A stretch of DNA of 64,000 nucleotides from Ciona savignyi (taxonomy: Eukaryota; Chordata; Ascidiacea; Phlebobranchia; Cionidae). The notes under the pieces are model-generated. The model was not told the origin of the DNA. It saw nothing but the letters and a program-made list of their open reading frames with translations, and made no database searches. The DNA is taken from the NCBI GenBank assembly GCA_000149265.1, contig CH003221.1:153725-217724 (forward strand). The letters run 5' to 3'. Positions 46,741 to 59,511 of the stretch are shown in pieces; within the stretch, counting starts at the first letter, position 1; each line of letters opens with the position of its first letter. The translations under genes were made by a program, and so were the position numbers.

Positions 46741-47590
46741 TTATACTTGAACAACCTACTTAAACAAGTTCAAGCAAATGTTTTATTTATTTCCATAATA
46801 TTAGCGATCAAAGAATAATCGGAAGCGAAATTGCAACCAACTGTGCGTTCATATCCCAGTGTTTTTGTCAAAAAACGTTTTTGTTGTTTTGGTGTGAACC
46901 CTGCCTAACTCTTTCGGCTAAACAGCAATGCACCAAACTGACGGACTAATATAGGATTTCTGTGAGCACGCGTAACCTGGGTACTAAACAAGCTTTCGTG
47001 ATCAGCTGAAGGAACTGCAGGTTTCGGTTAGTGTGCGTGGAAGTATTTGCCAAGTTACCCTCCTTTGACATTTGTCAGGTAGCGGCGAGCGAGTTTGTTC
47101 ATTTTATCTTTATTTAATCGATACTCTTGCGACTGTTTGTGTTTCAATGTTCTCAAAATTTTCAGTTGAAAAACAAATATAAACTGAATCGAACGGATAT
47201 AAAACAAGTACAAATAAAACAGATATAAAATAAAGAGAACGTTGACTTATTTTTTTTCTGTTATTGGATAAACGCGAGAATATGGTATCACTGGCAATCA
47301 TCAGATTACCTTTTGCTGATGTCAAGATTGGGACATTAGTATAGTTTCTGTTTAGCTGTAACCACTTCAGCCCCTTTTTTCTCAATTGTTCCAGATCTTG
47401 CCAACTTTCCAGCCACACAAACAGAACTTACTAGCGAGCAACTGGTTTCGATACCACCACCATTCGCTAGGCAATTTATGAGTCACAAATAAGCCACCTA
47501 ATCATGCTTCCCTGGCTCTATGAACCTTGTTTAACAATTGATCGTTTACCGGTATTTAGAATATCATTTTGACATTATGTGTGTCTGTTA

Positions 47591-47790
47591 CCTCTAAATA
47601 CTACAGGACCGCTTGGTTCGCATGGAGCGCTTTAATCGCTTACTATACTTCGTAATTACAAAAGCCAAGATATTAATGTTAGGGTTGGGGTTAAAGTTAG
47701 TTCTGGGGTTGAGATTAGTGTTTGGGACAGGGTTAGAATTACTTTCCATAGCAATCTAAGTGATCCAAGCGGTCCTGTAGTATTTAGAGG
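47591..47790. mobile_element. Fold-back MITE (200 bp) with TTAGGG-like core
   Basis: Perfect 26-bp terminal inverted repeats (47591-47616 and 47765-47790) contain CTCTAAATACTACAGGACCG. The core has degenerate GTTAGGGTTGGGGTTA runs. No clear target duplication or coding frame is seen. Confidence 0.75.
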
Positions 47791-47989
47791 CACCCATGTG
47801 TGTCAGTTGAATGAACATGATTTTCGCATTCACCTTTCGACTGTGTAAGTATTTCCATCTTTGCTGCATTTTTAAAACTGTGTAAAGTCTGACCATTTCC
47901 ACCCATGAAATTAATAAGAAAATAGAATACAGGTTAGGTATTACTCCATCATATTTTATTTACTTTATATAAAGATACGACTTGCATCC

Positions 47990-49024
47990 ATGGCAAGCAA
48001 GTCTAGTCGTTATGAGAAGATAGAATTTCTGGGCGAGGGACAGTTTGCTACAGTCTACAAAGCCAAGGACACAGAAGACAACAATAAAATTGTTGCCGTA
48101 AAGAAAATCAAACTTGGGAATCGTGCAGAAGCGAAAGATGGAATAAACAGAACTGCATTGAGGGAAATCAAACTTCTGCAAGAACTTCATCAGGAAAATA
48201 TTATCGGGTTATTGGACGTATTTGGGCAAAAATCCAACATTAGTTTGGTCTTCGATTTCATGGAAACGGATTTGGAAGTTATTATTAAAGACATGAATAT
48301 TGTGTTGACTCAAGCTCATATTAAATCCTATATGATCATGACTTTACATGGGCTGGAATATTTGCATTCGTTGTGGATTTTGCATCGAGATCTCAAACCC
48401 AATAACTTGCTCATTGATGTAAACGGAGTTTTAAAAATCGGAGATTTTGGATTGGCCAAGTCATTTGGAAGCCCCAGTCGGGAGTACACTCACCAGGTTG
48501 TAACGAGATGGTACCGAAGTCCAGAGCTGTTGTATGGGTCGAGGTTATATGGGGTGGGGGTTGATATGTGGGCTGTTGGCTGCATATTAGCCGAACTCCT
48601 TCTACGGGTGCCGTTCCTACCAGGTGATTCTGATCTCGACCAGTTAAGCAAGATATTCGAAACCCTGGGAACACCGAATGAAGAAGAATGGCCCGGAATG
48701 AGAGATCTTCCAGATTACATCAGTTTCAAAGAATTCCCCGGGATTCCTCTGAACCAGTGTTTTTCTGCTGCACGAGATGATTTGTTGGAACTGATAGCCG
48801 GGTTGTTGCGATATAATCCCGGACTCCGCGCCACCTCAGTCCAAGCTCTGCAGTTAAGCTTCTTCACCAACCCACCGTACCCGACCGCGTGCCACAAACT
48901 GCCCCTTCCGGCCTCCTGTGCCAGCATGGCGGCGAAACAGGCAGCAGCGACGGCAGGAATGAAGAGGAAACGGGAACATGAAGCAGATTCGATGGCCGGC
49001 CTCGCTAAACGACTCGTATTTTGA
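47990..49024 (+). CDS. CDK7: CDK7: CDK-activating kinase / TFIIH kinase subunit
   Basis: Intronless, 344 aa (human 346). The kinase has the glycine loop GEGQFATV, the VAVKK lysine (K38), an [11 protein letters not shown] helix in place of [25 protein letters not shown], and an activation segment with [21 protein letters not shown] that carries the two conserved phospho-sites. The C-terminus ends in a basic nuclear signal (KRKREHE). In the family it pairs with cyclin H and MAT1, phosphorylates cell-cycle CDKs and the RNA polymerase II tail, and is nuclear. The start ATG gives [17 protein letters not shown], as expected. FIS1 follows 523 bases later on the same strand. The intron-free structure is notable. 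Confidence 0.97.
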   Translation: MASKSSRYEKIEFLGEGQFATVYKAKDTEDNNKIVAVKKIKLGNRAEAKDGINRTALREIKLLQELHQENIIGLLDVFGQKSNISLVFDFMETDLEVIIKDMNIVLTQAHIKSYMIMTLHGLEYLHSLWILHRDLKPNNLLIDVNGVLKIGDFGLAKSFGSPSREYTHQVVTRWYRSPELLYGSRLYGVGVDMWAVGCILAELLLRVPFLPGDSDLDQLSKIFETLGTPNEEEWPGMRDLPDYISFKEFPGIPLNQCFSAARDDLLELIAGLLRYNPGLRATSVQALQLSFFTNPPYPTACHKLPLPASCASMAAKQAAATAGMKRKREHEADSMAGLAKRLVF

Positions 49025-49547
49025 TTCCCAGGCTTCAGTGGAAATATTATCACCGGTAATGTGGATTCGTTGATATGATCTGCCCCAAGAGCTGCCCTTT
49101 ATTATTTATTTTATACCTACAGTATTGTAGGAATGAATTTTGAATATTCATCATTTGTTTAACAATACAGATCCCCAAATCAATATTGTGGCTGTACTCT
49201 GTGCTGCCATCGTGTGTTGTTGTGAGTTTCATTGTGTGGCTCTAGACAAGTTTACTTATTGCAATTCTCTACTGTTTACAGTGCCTTGTTTATATTTATT
49301 TGTCTAAGTTGACTACTTTCTCTGCAGGAAGCTTAGATTATCTGCGATTGATAAATATAGTTAATTAGGTGGAAAAATCATTTTTATTTAAATTCACCAA
49401 GGTGGCTTCAAAGACAGAGTTTATACCGAACACATCAACTTCACTCATTCTGCTCATTTCATGGACTGTTATTTACAAACCAGGTTATAAAGAACCAAGA
49501 TCTATTTGACACAATAATCTCCCTGCTTATTATTTTGTGATCACAAT

Positions 49548-50006
49548 ATGGAGAGCATTTTGAACTCAGCTATCGATCCAAATGAAATCATGAAGTTTGA
49601 GAAGAAATACAAGGAAGAGGAAGCGATGGGGAACATCTCACGCACGACCGCGTTCGAGTACGCGTGGTGCCTTGTTCGAAGTCGCTACTCTGAGGATTGG
49701 AAGGAAGGATTCAACCTGTTGAAGAACCTCTATGAGAAGGAGAGAGACGGCCAAGCAAAGAGAGATTACTTGTACTACATGGCAACCGCGCAGTACCGGC
49801 TCAAAAATTACGAAGAAGCCTTGAAATATTGCGACGCAATTTTAATAGCTCAACCTCGAAATCATCAAGTTAAAGAACTGAAAGAAATTATCAATAAAAA
49901 GATGAAAAATGAGGGTTTGGTTGGCATGGCTGTGCTGGGAGGGGCAGGGGTGGTTTTGGGGTTGGGTGTTGCTGCTTTAGCTGCAATTGCGGCCACCAAG
50001 AAATAA
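49548..50006 (+). CDS. FIS1: FIS1: mitochondrial fission 1 protein
   Basis: Intronless, 152 aa, the usual family length. It has an N-terminal helical arm, two TPR-like repeats (TAFEYAWCLVRSRYSEDW and YLYYMATAQYRLKNYEEAL), and a single C-terminal membrane anchor rich in Gly, Val and Ala, followed by the short basic end TKK. This is a tail anchor of the outer mitochondrial and peroxisomal membrane. In the family it recruits or tunes the dynamin-like fission machinery. The first ATG is used. The NEK kinase gene starts 485 bases downstream on the same strand. Confidence 0.96.
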   Translation: MESILNSAIDPNEIMKFEKKYKEEEAMGNISRTTAFEYAWCLVRSRYSEDWKEGFNLLKNLYEKERDGQAKRDYLYYMATAQYRLKNYEEALKYCDAILIAQPRNHQVKELKEIINKKMKNEGLVGMAVLGGAGVVLGLGVAALAAIAATKK

Positions 50007-50491
50007 GTTGTTTATGTCATTATTTATCTATTGTACATAACTTTGCATTTATTATGTGCATGCTTATTGAAGAAACCCTTATATTATTAGTCATTGTTTA
50101 AAATAATTGGCAACTTATTTAAGAATGATGGCAGGAAGTTATTACTTATTTACTCTCCTGTTTTAAGTTATATTTGCAACAGTGTATTATAAGAGCTGAA
50201 GTTTGTTTTGAAAAAGTGAGGCTTTATTAGCATATTTTGTTAAATTTTAATGTAACTTTATTTTTTGTTATTTATAAAATGTTGTTTGGAGGGTGCAGTA
50301 ATTTTATTTTTTCCATAATGTTTATTATATCTTTATCCACAATTACACAATTGAATACTTTCAATGGTAATTACTTACCAGCAGCGGATTATTCTATTTG
50401 TGCAAGTGTGTTTGACGTGCAATAATCCTATTGGTATTTGAGCCTATTAGCATTGCAGGCACTATGTAGTTAATTGCACCACAACAGCAGT

Positions 50492-53400
50492 ATGAATGGC
50501 TATGAAGTGGTCACATGTATAGGGAAGGGATCAAGTGGAGCAGTATTCTTGGCCAGAAGTTCGAAAATAAAGGTTTGTATGATGTTAAATGTAGTGCTTA
50601 ACTTTGTTTAGACTTTTATATAATTTATTTCAAGTCTAATAAATAAACTGATACTGCAAGTTGAATATGATTAGTTTAGTTTATTGATACTAATACCCTA
50701 ATGGTGTTGAACGGATTATAAATTCAATATTCATGTCCGTAAGTAGGAAGATCTTCATGTTACTTTCTCCGATTATTAGTCTGAGGATAAACGCCTGTGT
50801 TTTACCCATATTCATAAGTGCTTGATAAGTTGCTTAAGTTTTTACCACTTTGTTTCTTAATAATCCTTGTGGTTGGTCACGATGTCCATGTCAACATGAC
50901 AGATGAAAACCGGTCGATAGGAAGGTTCAATTATAGAGACAAACTGGAAAACCTGTGTTTTTTTTTTTGTTGACCGTCATCACAATATAGATACCAATGC
51001 ATTTTCCAGTTGATTAAAATTAATTAAACCACAATTTATAATATAATTTTACCTTTGTTCAGTTATCCACTAAAAAACACAAAATCTTAGCAATGAATAC
51101 TCCACAAGGATGTAAAGGAAAATTCCAACCATTTAATATCTTCCTCAGAAACTGGTTGCCATCAAAAAGATCGAAATAAATGAATCAAGAAGATCGCGGT
51201 CACGCAGAGCTGTAATACATGAAGCTAACATCCTGCGGACACTGGATAACTACCACATTGTGAAGTGTTATGAGTGGTACCTTGACATTCAGGTAAATAT
51301 ATTGGGGCGTCATAACTTTGTTGTGAACTGACTGTGGTTTAAGCTTTTGCATAGTTTGGATCTATCGACTTAAACTGGTTGTTTGGTAGAGATTAAAAGC
51401 TTATCAACTGGTAAAATAAGCATGTCAGTATCTTATATGGTCATTACTTGACGAGCAAAATTCAAAGTTTTTTATGTTTACTTTAAATTGAATATTCCAC
51501 TTATTTAACTTTGCATCAGCCAGAGGACTTTAAAGTTTCCAGGGGATTTTACACTGTGTACACCTCTAACTTTATTGGTTTGAATAATAAGATTGACTTT
51601 GCAACTTAAAGCTCCTAAGTTCTGTTTCTTTGATTATATAACTATTACCTTATAAAACTTGCATATTCCATAAAGTTAATAAAAACTACTTAAAGCGATA
51701 TTAAAGTCTATCGCCAAAATCCAGTATAATACTTCAAATTAAGATGCTATTTGTCTCAATATAACAAGAACTATATACCTCTGCAACATAAATCTCAAAT
51801 TTTACAATTCCATGCATTAGTCTATGAGAGCCTCACATAACAAATTAAGTTCATATTTATTATTTTTTACATTTAAAAGTTCCTTAAGTCTTGAATCATA
51901 TCGGGGTGTTGAGCGAAACCGTATTTCATAGAATTATTGTGGCCAGTAAGTTACGCTAACAAACATTGACTTCCACCACCAGGGGAGCCACATGAACATG
52001 GTGCTCGAGTATTGCAACGGGGGAACCTTGCAAGATCGAATCCAATCTGCTCTCAAGTCTCAATCCACATTCGATACAACAACCATACTTGTGTGGACCA
52101 CACAAATCACATCAGCTGTCAAGTATATCCATGAGCGGAGAATATTACACAGGGATTTGAAGTCCGAAAACGTTTTCTTAGTGAAGTAAGATTTGTGGGA
52201 TTTTTGCTTTCTTTTTGTGGTACATAACAAGTGTAAACCCTTTTTGTTTGTGTAAGAAAAATAACAAAAATGAACAGAATATTCTTAGCAAATATAAGAC
52301 ATTCGATATTACTTTGCATACTTACAAGTTTCGGAATAAGATTTTATTTTTAATTATTTAATGTTATAGTGCCATTCATTATCATGCACATCAAACCATC
52401 CTGATTATATATGTGTTTTAAGCTACAGACTGTGGTTTAGATTAATATATGTAAGAAGTTTCTATTATTCCAAGCTTGAGTTTTTTATACAAATGCCGGC
52501 AAATGTTTGCACTTTTTTACTTTGATAATCCAAAGATTGAAAGTACACACTACACAACCTGACTTTATGTTTACTGGGAGAATTAGCTCTTTTATCACAA
52601 CACCTGATCCATACATCATTTTAGCCACTGTGACATCACAAAAGAAGCTCATTGTTATGTCATACAATAGATTTGATTGTTAGGAATTCCAGTATGTTGA
52701 TGTTTTGCAATGATAATTGGTTGATGGTATAGTAGGATTGACCCCCCATGCCAGAACCCACTTTTCTGCACCTTGCAAAGCGTTATGATGGGGTTTCAAC
52801 TATGATGGGGTCAATGTGTTTATGTCAAAACACGATACAGATACCGTAAAACCTCTATTTGAAAGCCACCATAATAGAACGCGACTATATACCTAACCTA
52901 ATGTTTTTTGTAGATTTAAACAAAGATTTTTAAGTTTATTATGTGCTCTAAAATTTAAATATTTAATGTTTTATTCATAAAAGTTGTTACGATGAATGTT
53001 GTTTTACCTTCTTTTTTAAATTTCATACTGAATTTCATTTCCTTCTATTTTCATTTGATGTTACATATTATTTTTAATTTCCACTTAGCTGTAAATTTTG
53101 CATTGAAACTCATTCTTACGGGTATGTATGTTTTAATACCGTTTCAGTTACACTTTGGTTTTTCCTAAAAATTTTGTTATAAAATTCGGTATTTTTTTTT
53201 AAAATTTTGTTTTTCGTATAGAAATGACGACATTGTTAAGCTTGGAGACTTTGGAATTTCGAAGGAAATCGACCACACACTCGATAAAGCGAGTACTTGT
53301 GTCGGGACCCCATGTTATCTGAGTCCCGAGCTCTGTCAGGACATCCCGTACAGTTTCAAGTCGGACATTTGGGCGCTCGGGTGCCTTGTGTTCGAGATGT

Positions 53401-56400
53401 GCGCTTTGGCCCCTGCGTTCGACGCCGCAAACTTAATCAGCCTCTTCTATAAGATTGTCAACGGGAAATACGCAGAATTGCCGGAGTCTTGTCCGGCTGA
53501 GCTGAAAGCTCTTGTTGCCGAGATATTGAACAAGAACCCGGACGCGCGGCCGACAGCTGAACAACTGCTGAATCTCCCGATTCTTCAACAATTCTCCGAC
53601 AGAATCCGAACTAAAACCCCGGAGATGACGACCGAGGGGAAAATCAACTCCAAAGTTGAGGAAAACCACACGGAACTCGACTTTGACATCAATGACTTCG
53701 ACAACTTGCTGAAGGCAAGCGAGGAATCGATCAAAAGATCCCCCTCCCCTGAGGTCATCAACACGGCACGTTCCATCTCCGTACACGCCGCGTACAGCAA
53801 TAACTTTGATGCTGAGGTTGATCCTGATCGACCCCAGACATGTCCACACTCCGCAGTGAAGAGAGCCGACCCGATGATGGATACCGTGGCAACCTGGTCC
53901 GGATATGGGGATCGGGGGTCGCGACATCCAAGTGGCAGATACAGGTTGTCATCAAGTTCCAGTGATGGATCCAATTATAATGAGGATCGATATAAACCTG
54001 AGCAGAATTCTCACCACAGGTTCGTTTGGTTTAATTGAGGTATTAAACACTGCTGTTTATGGTTGTAATCTTGTTGTTTTAGCATTGCAAGTAAGTATGC
54101 TGTTATGGTTATGTTAAATCGAGTCATTTTAACCAAAATCTGTCCATTAGAGGCCGCGGCGCCATGGGGTTTGGGCAACAAGGGTTTAGTTTGCACCCCT
54201 GGCACCCCTAACTTCACGCCTATGCTGATTTCCATTGCAGAAACAGTTTTCCTCGTTCACCACCAATTAAACCTCTGTCATAGCTTCAATCTGGTCTATG
54301 ATATCTAACTACCGACATTCCACAGGACGTACTCGTCTGATGAGTTCTCATCATGTTCCGATGATGATTTAAACACTTCCAGGAAAGGTGGGGAATCGAT
54401 ATTCTCAATGTGTACGACTCCTCCATTTCTTTAACTTGAAAGTGCAAAAGCCCAGCTTCGTAATAATGCCATTTCGGATGAATGTTTAATTTTCAGTTGA
54501 AACCTTGTGGTCGGATCCATATTAATAAGAATTTAAGCTCACATCAGGGTTACCAGGGCCAGGGGCACAATTTGCATCCCTGCTGCCACTATGGTGCCTG
54601 ACTTCCCACCTGTTACAATGTATCTGGTGCTCTTAGTCAAGTTTGTGATTTGATTCCAGTGTGGGGGTTTCCCCAACATACAAATATCCCCGTTTCCATC
54701 TTTCAGCAAACGACGATGAAATCCCGGAAATGATCGAAGTTTGTGAGGAAATAGACACACCATTAACAACTCCGAAGAAAGAGTCGAATCCAAGTCGGAA
54801 TTTGCCTGGAAGTGCATGGTTGCAGTCCAAGAGAGCGCAGGTGAAACAACTTTGTGAATATATTGATGAGACATCGGCTGAACCCAGTGTACATACAACT
54901 CAATAACCCAACGATGGGCGCGGGTTATTCTGACGATTGTCTGTGTGATAACTCTCTTTGTGTTATTCCACAGAGCTAAGAATGAATATCCTTTCCTAAT
55001 TCTTAAAATACTAGATGTTTTTGATAAAAGTGAAAATATTTGTTTTATTAATTAAAGTTACATGAAGTATGTCTTATAAATATGTTAATAACACATATGG
55101 CACTACTTGGTAAAATACCATGCGCGAGGAAATCTGACGATTGCCCGTGTGTCAACGCCCTTTACAAGGATAAACATGAATTTCCAGGTTTTGCGACTAA
55201 AAAAAGAGCAAGAGCACCACCCAGTGGTGGTGAGCACGGTGCAACGACAGAGTAGCGAGGCGAGCGTGACGGAGGCAAAGATGAGGAGGAGGAAACAAAG
55301 ACTCCCCGGGAGCTCGTGGCTACGAGGATCGGATGATGTGGTGCTCGGATCGAGGAGCGAAGATGAGAGGATCCGGAGGAATTTGCCGGGGAGTGGATGG
55401 CTCTCCAGAGGTGGGGGTCTGCTGCGGAACATGTTGCACATCCCATAATATATGCTTTGTTGGTTTATATTGGCCCACATGTGTGTACAGCACCAAACAG
55501 CTGATATCAGGCTGTTCGAATTAGTTGTCTAAAATACTACCGACTTTAACTGTAGAATTTCAAGCTAATCTGAAATATTATTATGAGAAACTGTTGTGAA
55601 CTCCCAAATACCAGATGAGCTTTATTTGGTGAAATGCAAGCAAATCATTTTTTGTGCAACCTATTACTACTAAAAGACAGTGTGACAATTGTCATTTAAT
55701 AATCAAAATTATTGGAATTATATTATTTTGTTAATTAAAATTGTATATTGTATGAAAGTTTTGCTTTGATCTATATTCCATCCAACATAATGTAATTATT
55801 ACACCAAGGTACCAACAACAAACGACAAAATCCACAAAGAAATTTGGTTCTTGAAAGTTTCAGCGCCAACGAATGCAGTTCCATTGGTAAGAAATATATT
55901 GTCCAATAGCATTACATGAATGTTCCAATTTATAAATGCCAGGATCACTTATTTTGCAAATTTAGACCATTTGTAAATATTTTTATCTGAATGTTAATGA
56001 TAGCTGTGAGATATATATAGCGTAATTAAAATGACTGATGATACATATTTATCAGCATGTTACCTGAATAAGTTTTGTTTCCAATTATAGGTCATTGTCT
56101 TGTTGAGTAGACTATGGTATCCATAATTCAAGTAATAATAAATGTCTTACGAAATTGTCTTAATTGCTCACCTAGGTTTGGCAGCAGTGTCAACTATATT
56201 TATTTGATTATATCCTTTTTTAAATGACATGTTTTAACGACAGTTCGTTTTGCCGTCTTTTCCCGGTTCTGTGTCGTTATTTGATTTGTTTGATATTTAT
56301 TAATACTGGGGAAAAAATGATAATTAAAACGAAAATATGATCCAAACCTCCCAGACAAGAATCCAAGTTACGACGTCGAATATCCGGATGACTTTGAGGA

Positions 56401-57314
56401 TTCTGATGAAGATTACGGTAACTTTGGTCAATATTTGTGCACCTGACATTTACCCATATTCATTTAGCTAAAATAGGATTTGATGCAGTTGCTATCATTG
56501 GATAAAACCTGACTACCAAAATCGTATTTGTTTATGTTTTACTGCTGCTTCTGTATATTTTGTGATGTTGTGTTAATATTAATTTTACATGATATACTCT
56601 AAAGACTGGTAATTACAAAAACAAAAATCTGTTGAAATTGTGTTTTATTCCCCATTTTATTTCTCAGAGGATGAGCTGAAAACGACCCCAAATCTTCTTC
56701 GAACTTTGGTCTCCTCGCTGGAACTGGTTAAGCAAGGTTGTATAGGTATGAGGTGTTGTCTGTGGCTTCAAATGTGATAAGATGTTTTGTCCACATTAGT
56801 GGGAAACAAGTGTTGTGTTAGCAATTATCACCTTCCACCATCAGTTTAACGAAGCTATTTGCAGTGTTTGTATTCGATTAGGACTTTCTTCAAGTGTAGC
56901 ACAATGCAATATTACACTGGGTTGAGGTGATTCCCCACTTATGTCATGCCCGCAACATAAACAACCTGTTTCGTTCTTGTCTGCAGACTGAACTAAGTAA
57001 ATTAATGGGCCAACAATCTTACCAATTGACCTAACATTCCGATTGTGGGGGAGTGCAGAAGGTAATCTGACAGTTGACTGGCACATGGAGTTTTCCATCT
57101 CCAAGGTGGTGATTATAAGACTCACTAGCCATGAGTATCGCACCGATCCATTTGAACTTTAACCCGATTATTCAGAGACAGTTGGAGAGGACACCTTTAC
57201 CAGCACCTGAATGAGCTATTCAGCAGGGGGTTGAGCATTGGGGAGGTTTACGAGAAATATCGACACAAAGTCGACTTTGAAACCCTCGAAACATGTTATT
57301 TGCTACTAAACTAA
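50492..57314 (+). CDS. NEK-family serine/threonine kinase with LPGSxWL repeats
   Basis: Eleven exons join in frame to 666 aa: 50492-50572, 51149-51292, 51983-52185, 53222-54019, 54326-54387, 54707-54840, 55188-55410, 55809-55886, 56355-56417, 56668-56745 and 57178-57314. The kinase domain is N-terminal (about 4-262), with glycine loop GKGSSG, K33, E52, HRD (131-133), KSEN and DFG (152-154), and the NEK-type pattern GTPCYLSPE and YSFKSDIWALGC. The tail is Ser-rich, with three repeats of LPGSxWL (462-468, 513-519, 540-546), then an acidic YPDDFEDSDEDY stretch and a C-terminal helical region. It is closest in style to NEK1/4/11, whose members act at cilia and in DNA-damage signalling; subfamily assignment is uncertain. 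The last acceptor must be CAGAG to hold frame. Confidence 0.9.
54878..54990 (+). repeat. SINE copy, partial, in NEK intron
   Basis: GCTGAACCCAGTG, AATAACCCAACGATGGGCGC and TTCTGACGATTGTCTGTG are recognisable, with an end at AAGAATGAATATCC. It begins about 40 bases after exon 6. Confidence 0.6.
55121..55184 (+). repeat. SINE 3' fragment abutting a NEK splice acceptor
   Basis: GCGCGAGGAAATCTGACGAT and TGCCCGTGTGTCAAC lead into AGGATAAACATGAATTTCC. The next bases (AG) form the acceptor of exon 7 at 55188. Confidence 0.75.
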
Positions 57315-58339
57315 CCTGGTGCTATCAATTCAAGATTTGACATTTTGTGACAAAATAATCGCTGTGATAACTTCACTGTGGGCAAGAGGTGCAAGAACGT
57401 ATTATTCTAAGCGGCATATTCTATTATTGACCATGCTGAGTTATGTTTAACCACACACTGTTACAACAGCTGTCCAAGAGTTGAATAATGCAGCATATTC
57501 GCACCAATAGCTATCATTACAAGGTATTGTTGAAAACCATTGAAAATTAGTACAAGACACAACGTATCCAATCCTATTGATTCGATCCATGTTTTAAAAA
57601 TGTTTTTAGCGTTAGCCCTTTGTACTAGCTGTGGTATGTGCTGTATTAGCAATACTTGCTAAATTTTAAAGTGAGCATATTTACACTGTGTTAGGGTATC
57701 TTCCAGTATGAATTACCTGCCTTTGTTATAATCCACGTTTTATGCAGTTTCGATCACTTCTCTCAAACCTGATTTAATAAACTTTGATTCAATTTGCATT
57801 TTAATTTGTGGAAATTTTGAAAATTATGATAAATATTCTTGACTGCCCCAAAGAGTCTAAAATAGGGTTACACATTCTGTTGTTGGATAGAGATAGATTT
57901 AAAGTAGACCATTTGCTGGATTTTAATGGTTTAATTAATAGTGGTTTACATTAAAATTATTATAATGCTTCCCAACATGACTAATAGGCTAGCACATAAG
58001 ATAAATTAAATACTGATTTCCACACTTCTCAATAATATCTGCATCCAAATCATATATTTGAAGCAAAAAAACAATATGAAATAAATCAAGTAAAATAATA
58101 AAAATGAAAGTTTGTTGATTAATATGTGGCCACATAATCAGTTTATATTGCACATATAATGATTATAGAATGAAGAGGATATTAAGTTATATTTGTTAAA
58201 TACAGAAAACATTTTAAAACAGTTTCAGTTTAACAGAAGAGACACTGAAAAAACAAATGGTTATTTTTCAGACTAATATCGGCATTGAGTTCCCTACATT
58301 TAATATTTTCACTTTTCCCTTATTGGTGGCGTAAACTAA
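57315..58339. other. Intergenic stretch between convergent NEK and COMMD3 genes
   Basis: AT-rich DNA with the two 3' UTRs. I see no gene and no clear repeat. Confidence 0.55.
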
Positions 58340-58912
58340 TCATAACTGGCTTGCTCTGTCCAATGCTTTACATGCTTCCTTCAGTTTACTGACCAAGTCC
58401 TGCAATTCTTCCTTAGAGCAGCTGAACTCGATTGGTTCCCCAGAGTTCCACTGATTCAGGCAAATCTTGTACTTCAATTGGTTCACTTTATGAAGTCGAC
58501 TGTTTTTAAGGTTGTAATCCAGCCTCCAACCTACATCGATGATCTGAGGCAGTTGATGGCCCAATTTTGATAAGTGCTCACGAACTTTTGACCGGTTGTC
58601 GTTAAACACAGAAACGAATATTTCTTTTCGTGAAGATGGGAAATTGCAGTCATCCAAGAGAAGGTTTATCTGATCATCCCCCAAATCAACCTTGGCCGAC
58701 TCTAACAGCAGAGTTGTCACCGCAGCCAGCATTCCCTTCAAAGCTTCATCATTTATTTCGCTGACAAGTTGCGAATCCGGCAATTTTTCTTCATTGGTTA
58801 AAATCAATTCACATGCGTTTGCAACCAGCGTGTTGAAACTATTGTCAGATATAATTCCAGAATCACCACAAAGACGTAATGCTGTCAGATTATCACTAGA
58901 TAATATGTCCAT
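58340..58912 (-). CDS. COMMD3: COMMD3: COMM domain-containing protein 3
   Basis: Intronless, 190 aa (human 195). The N-terminal helical domain is followed by the COMM domain from about residue 120, with the family signature DVGWRLDY and the diagnostic end IEFSCSKEELQDLVSKLKEA...LDRASQL, which matches COMMD3 best among the ten paralogues. In the family it joins the Commander complex (with CCDC22, CCDC93 and other COMMDs), which supports endosomal recycling of membrane proteins. The first ATG is used. ATG12 lies about 600 bases upstream on the same strand. Confidence 0.93.
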   Translation of the reverse strand: MDILSSDNLTALRLCGDSGIISDNSFNTLVANACELILTNEEKLPDSQLVSEINDEALKGMLAAVTTLLLESAKVDLGDDQINLLLDDCNFPSSRKEIFVSVFNDNRSKVREHLSKLGHQLPQIIDVGWRLDYNLKNSRLHKVNQLKYKICLNQWNSGEPIEFSCSKEELQDLVSKLKEACKALDRASQL

Positions 58913-59511
58913 TGTAAAGACCTAAATATCCTAAAAGAGTGAAAACATTTGTCGCTAGTTACAACACGTATTGCATAAGACATTTATAATAATCCAACCC
59001 GAATGAAAACTTTAGCCATTAATATTTGGTGTCTTTGTGAAAACTATGTAAATTGACATAATTAATGTAACACACCTGTCTATAGTTAAACTGTGCTAAT
59101 CAATAAATAATAACGAGTTCTGATTATCCATGCTTAAAGAATATGAAACAAATATATATATTAACATAGCAAAAATAGTAACACAGTTGGGATAGAGTGG
59201 AGCAACATAAAACACATGGTATTTGTATCATTTAAGTAATTTGTGTAAAATAATTGTTTTTTAATTTTTCCAATACACAACCATGGATGTCATAAGTCCA
59301 ACCACAGCTTGGTGGTGAACTGCTGTGAAAAGAAATTTAAATGAGAAATGGTGTTCACAGTGCAACAAAACGTTGGTTGCAAACTGGGTAGTTTTCCAAA
59401 ATAAATTGGATGTGCAACCAGAAATCCCTCATGTACGCCATAAAAAATCACATGATTAACTGGTTAATAATCAAAATTTAAGATAAAGATTCATCAACTT
59501 TATTATCAGCC
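58913..59511. other. Intergenic stretch between ATG12 and COMMD3
   Basis: 600 bases of AT-rich sequence containing the ATG12 3' UTR and the COMMD3 5' region. No other feature is seen. Confidence 0.5.

Noticed and set aside
53433-53974. Two long minus-strand frames opposite NEK exon 4
   Set aside because: Shadow frames; the plus strand carries the conserved kinase C-lobe.
47990-57314. CDK7-FIS1-NEK as a polycistronic operon
   Set aside because: Gaps of about 500 bases are longer than typical tunicate operon spacing, and no trans-splice evidence is visible.
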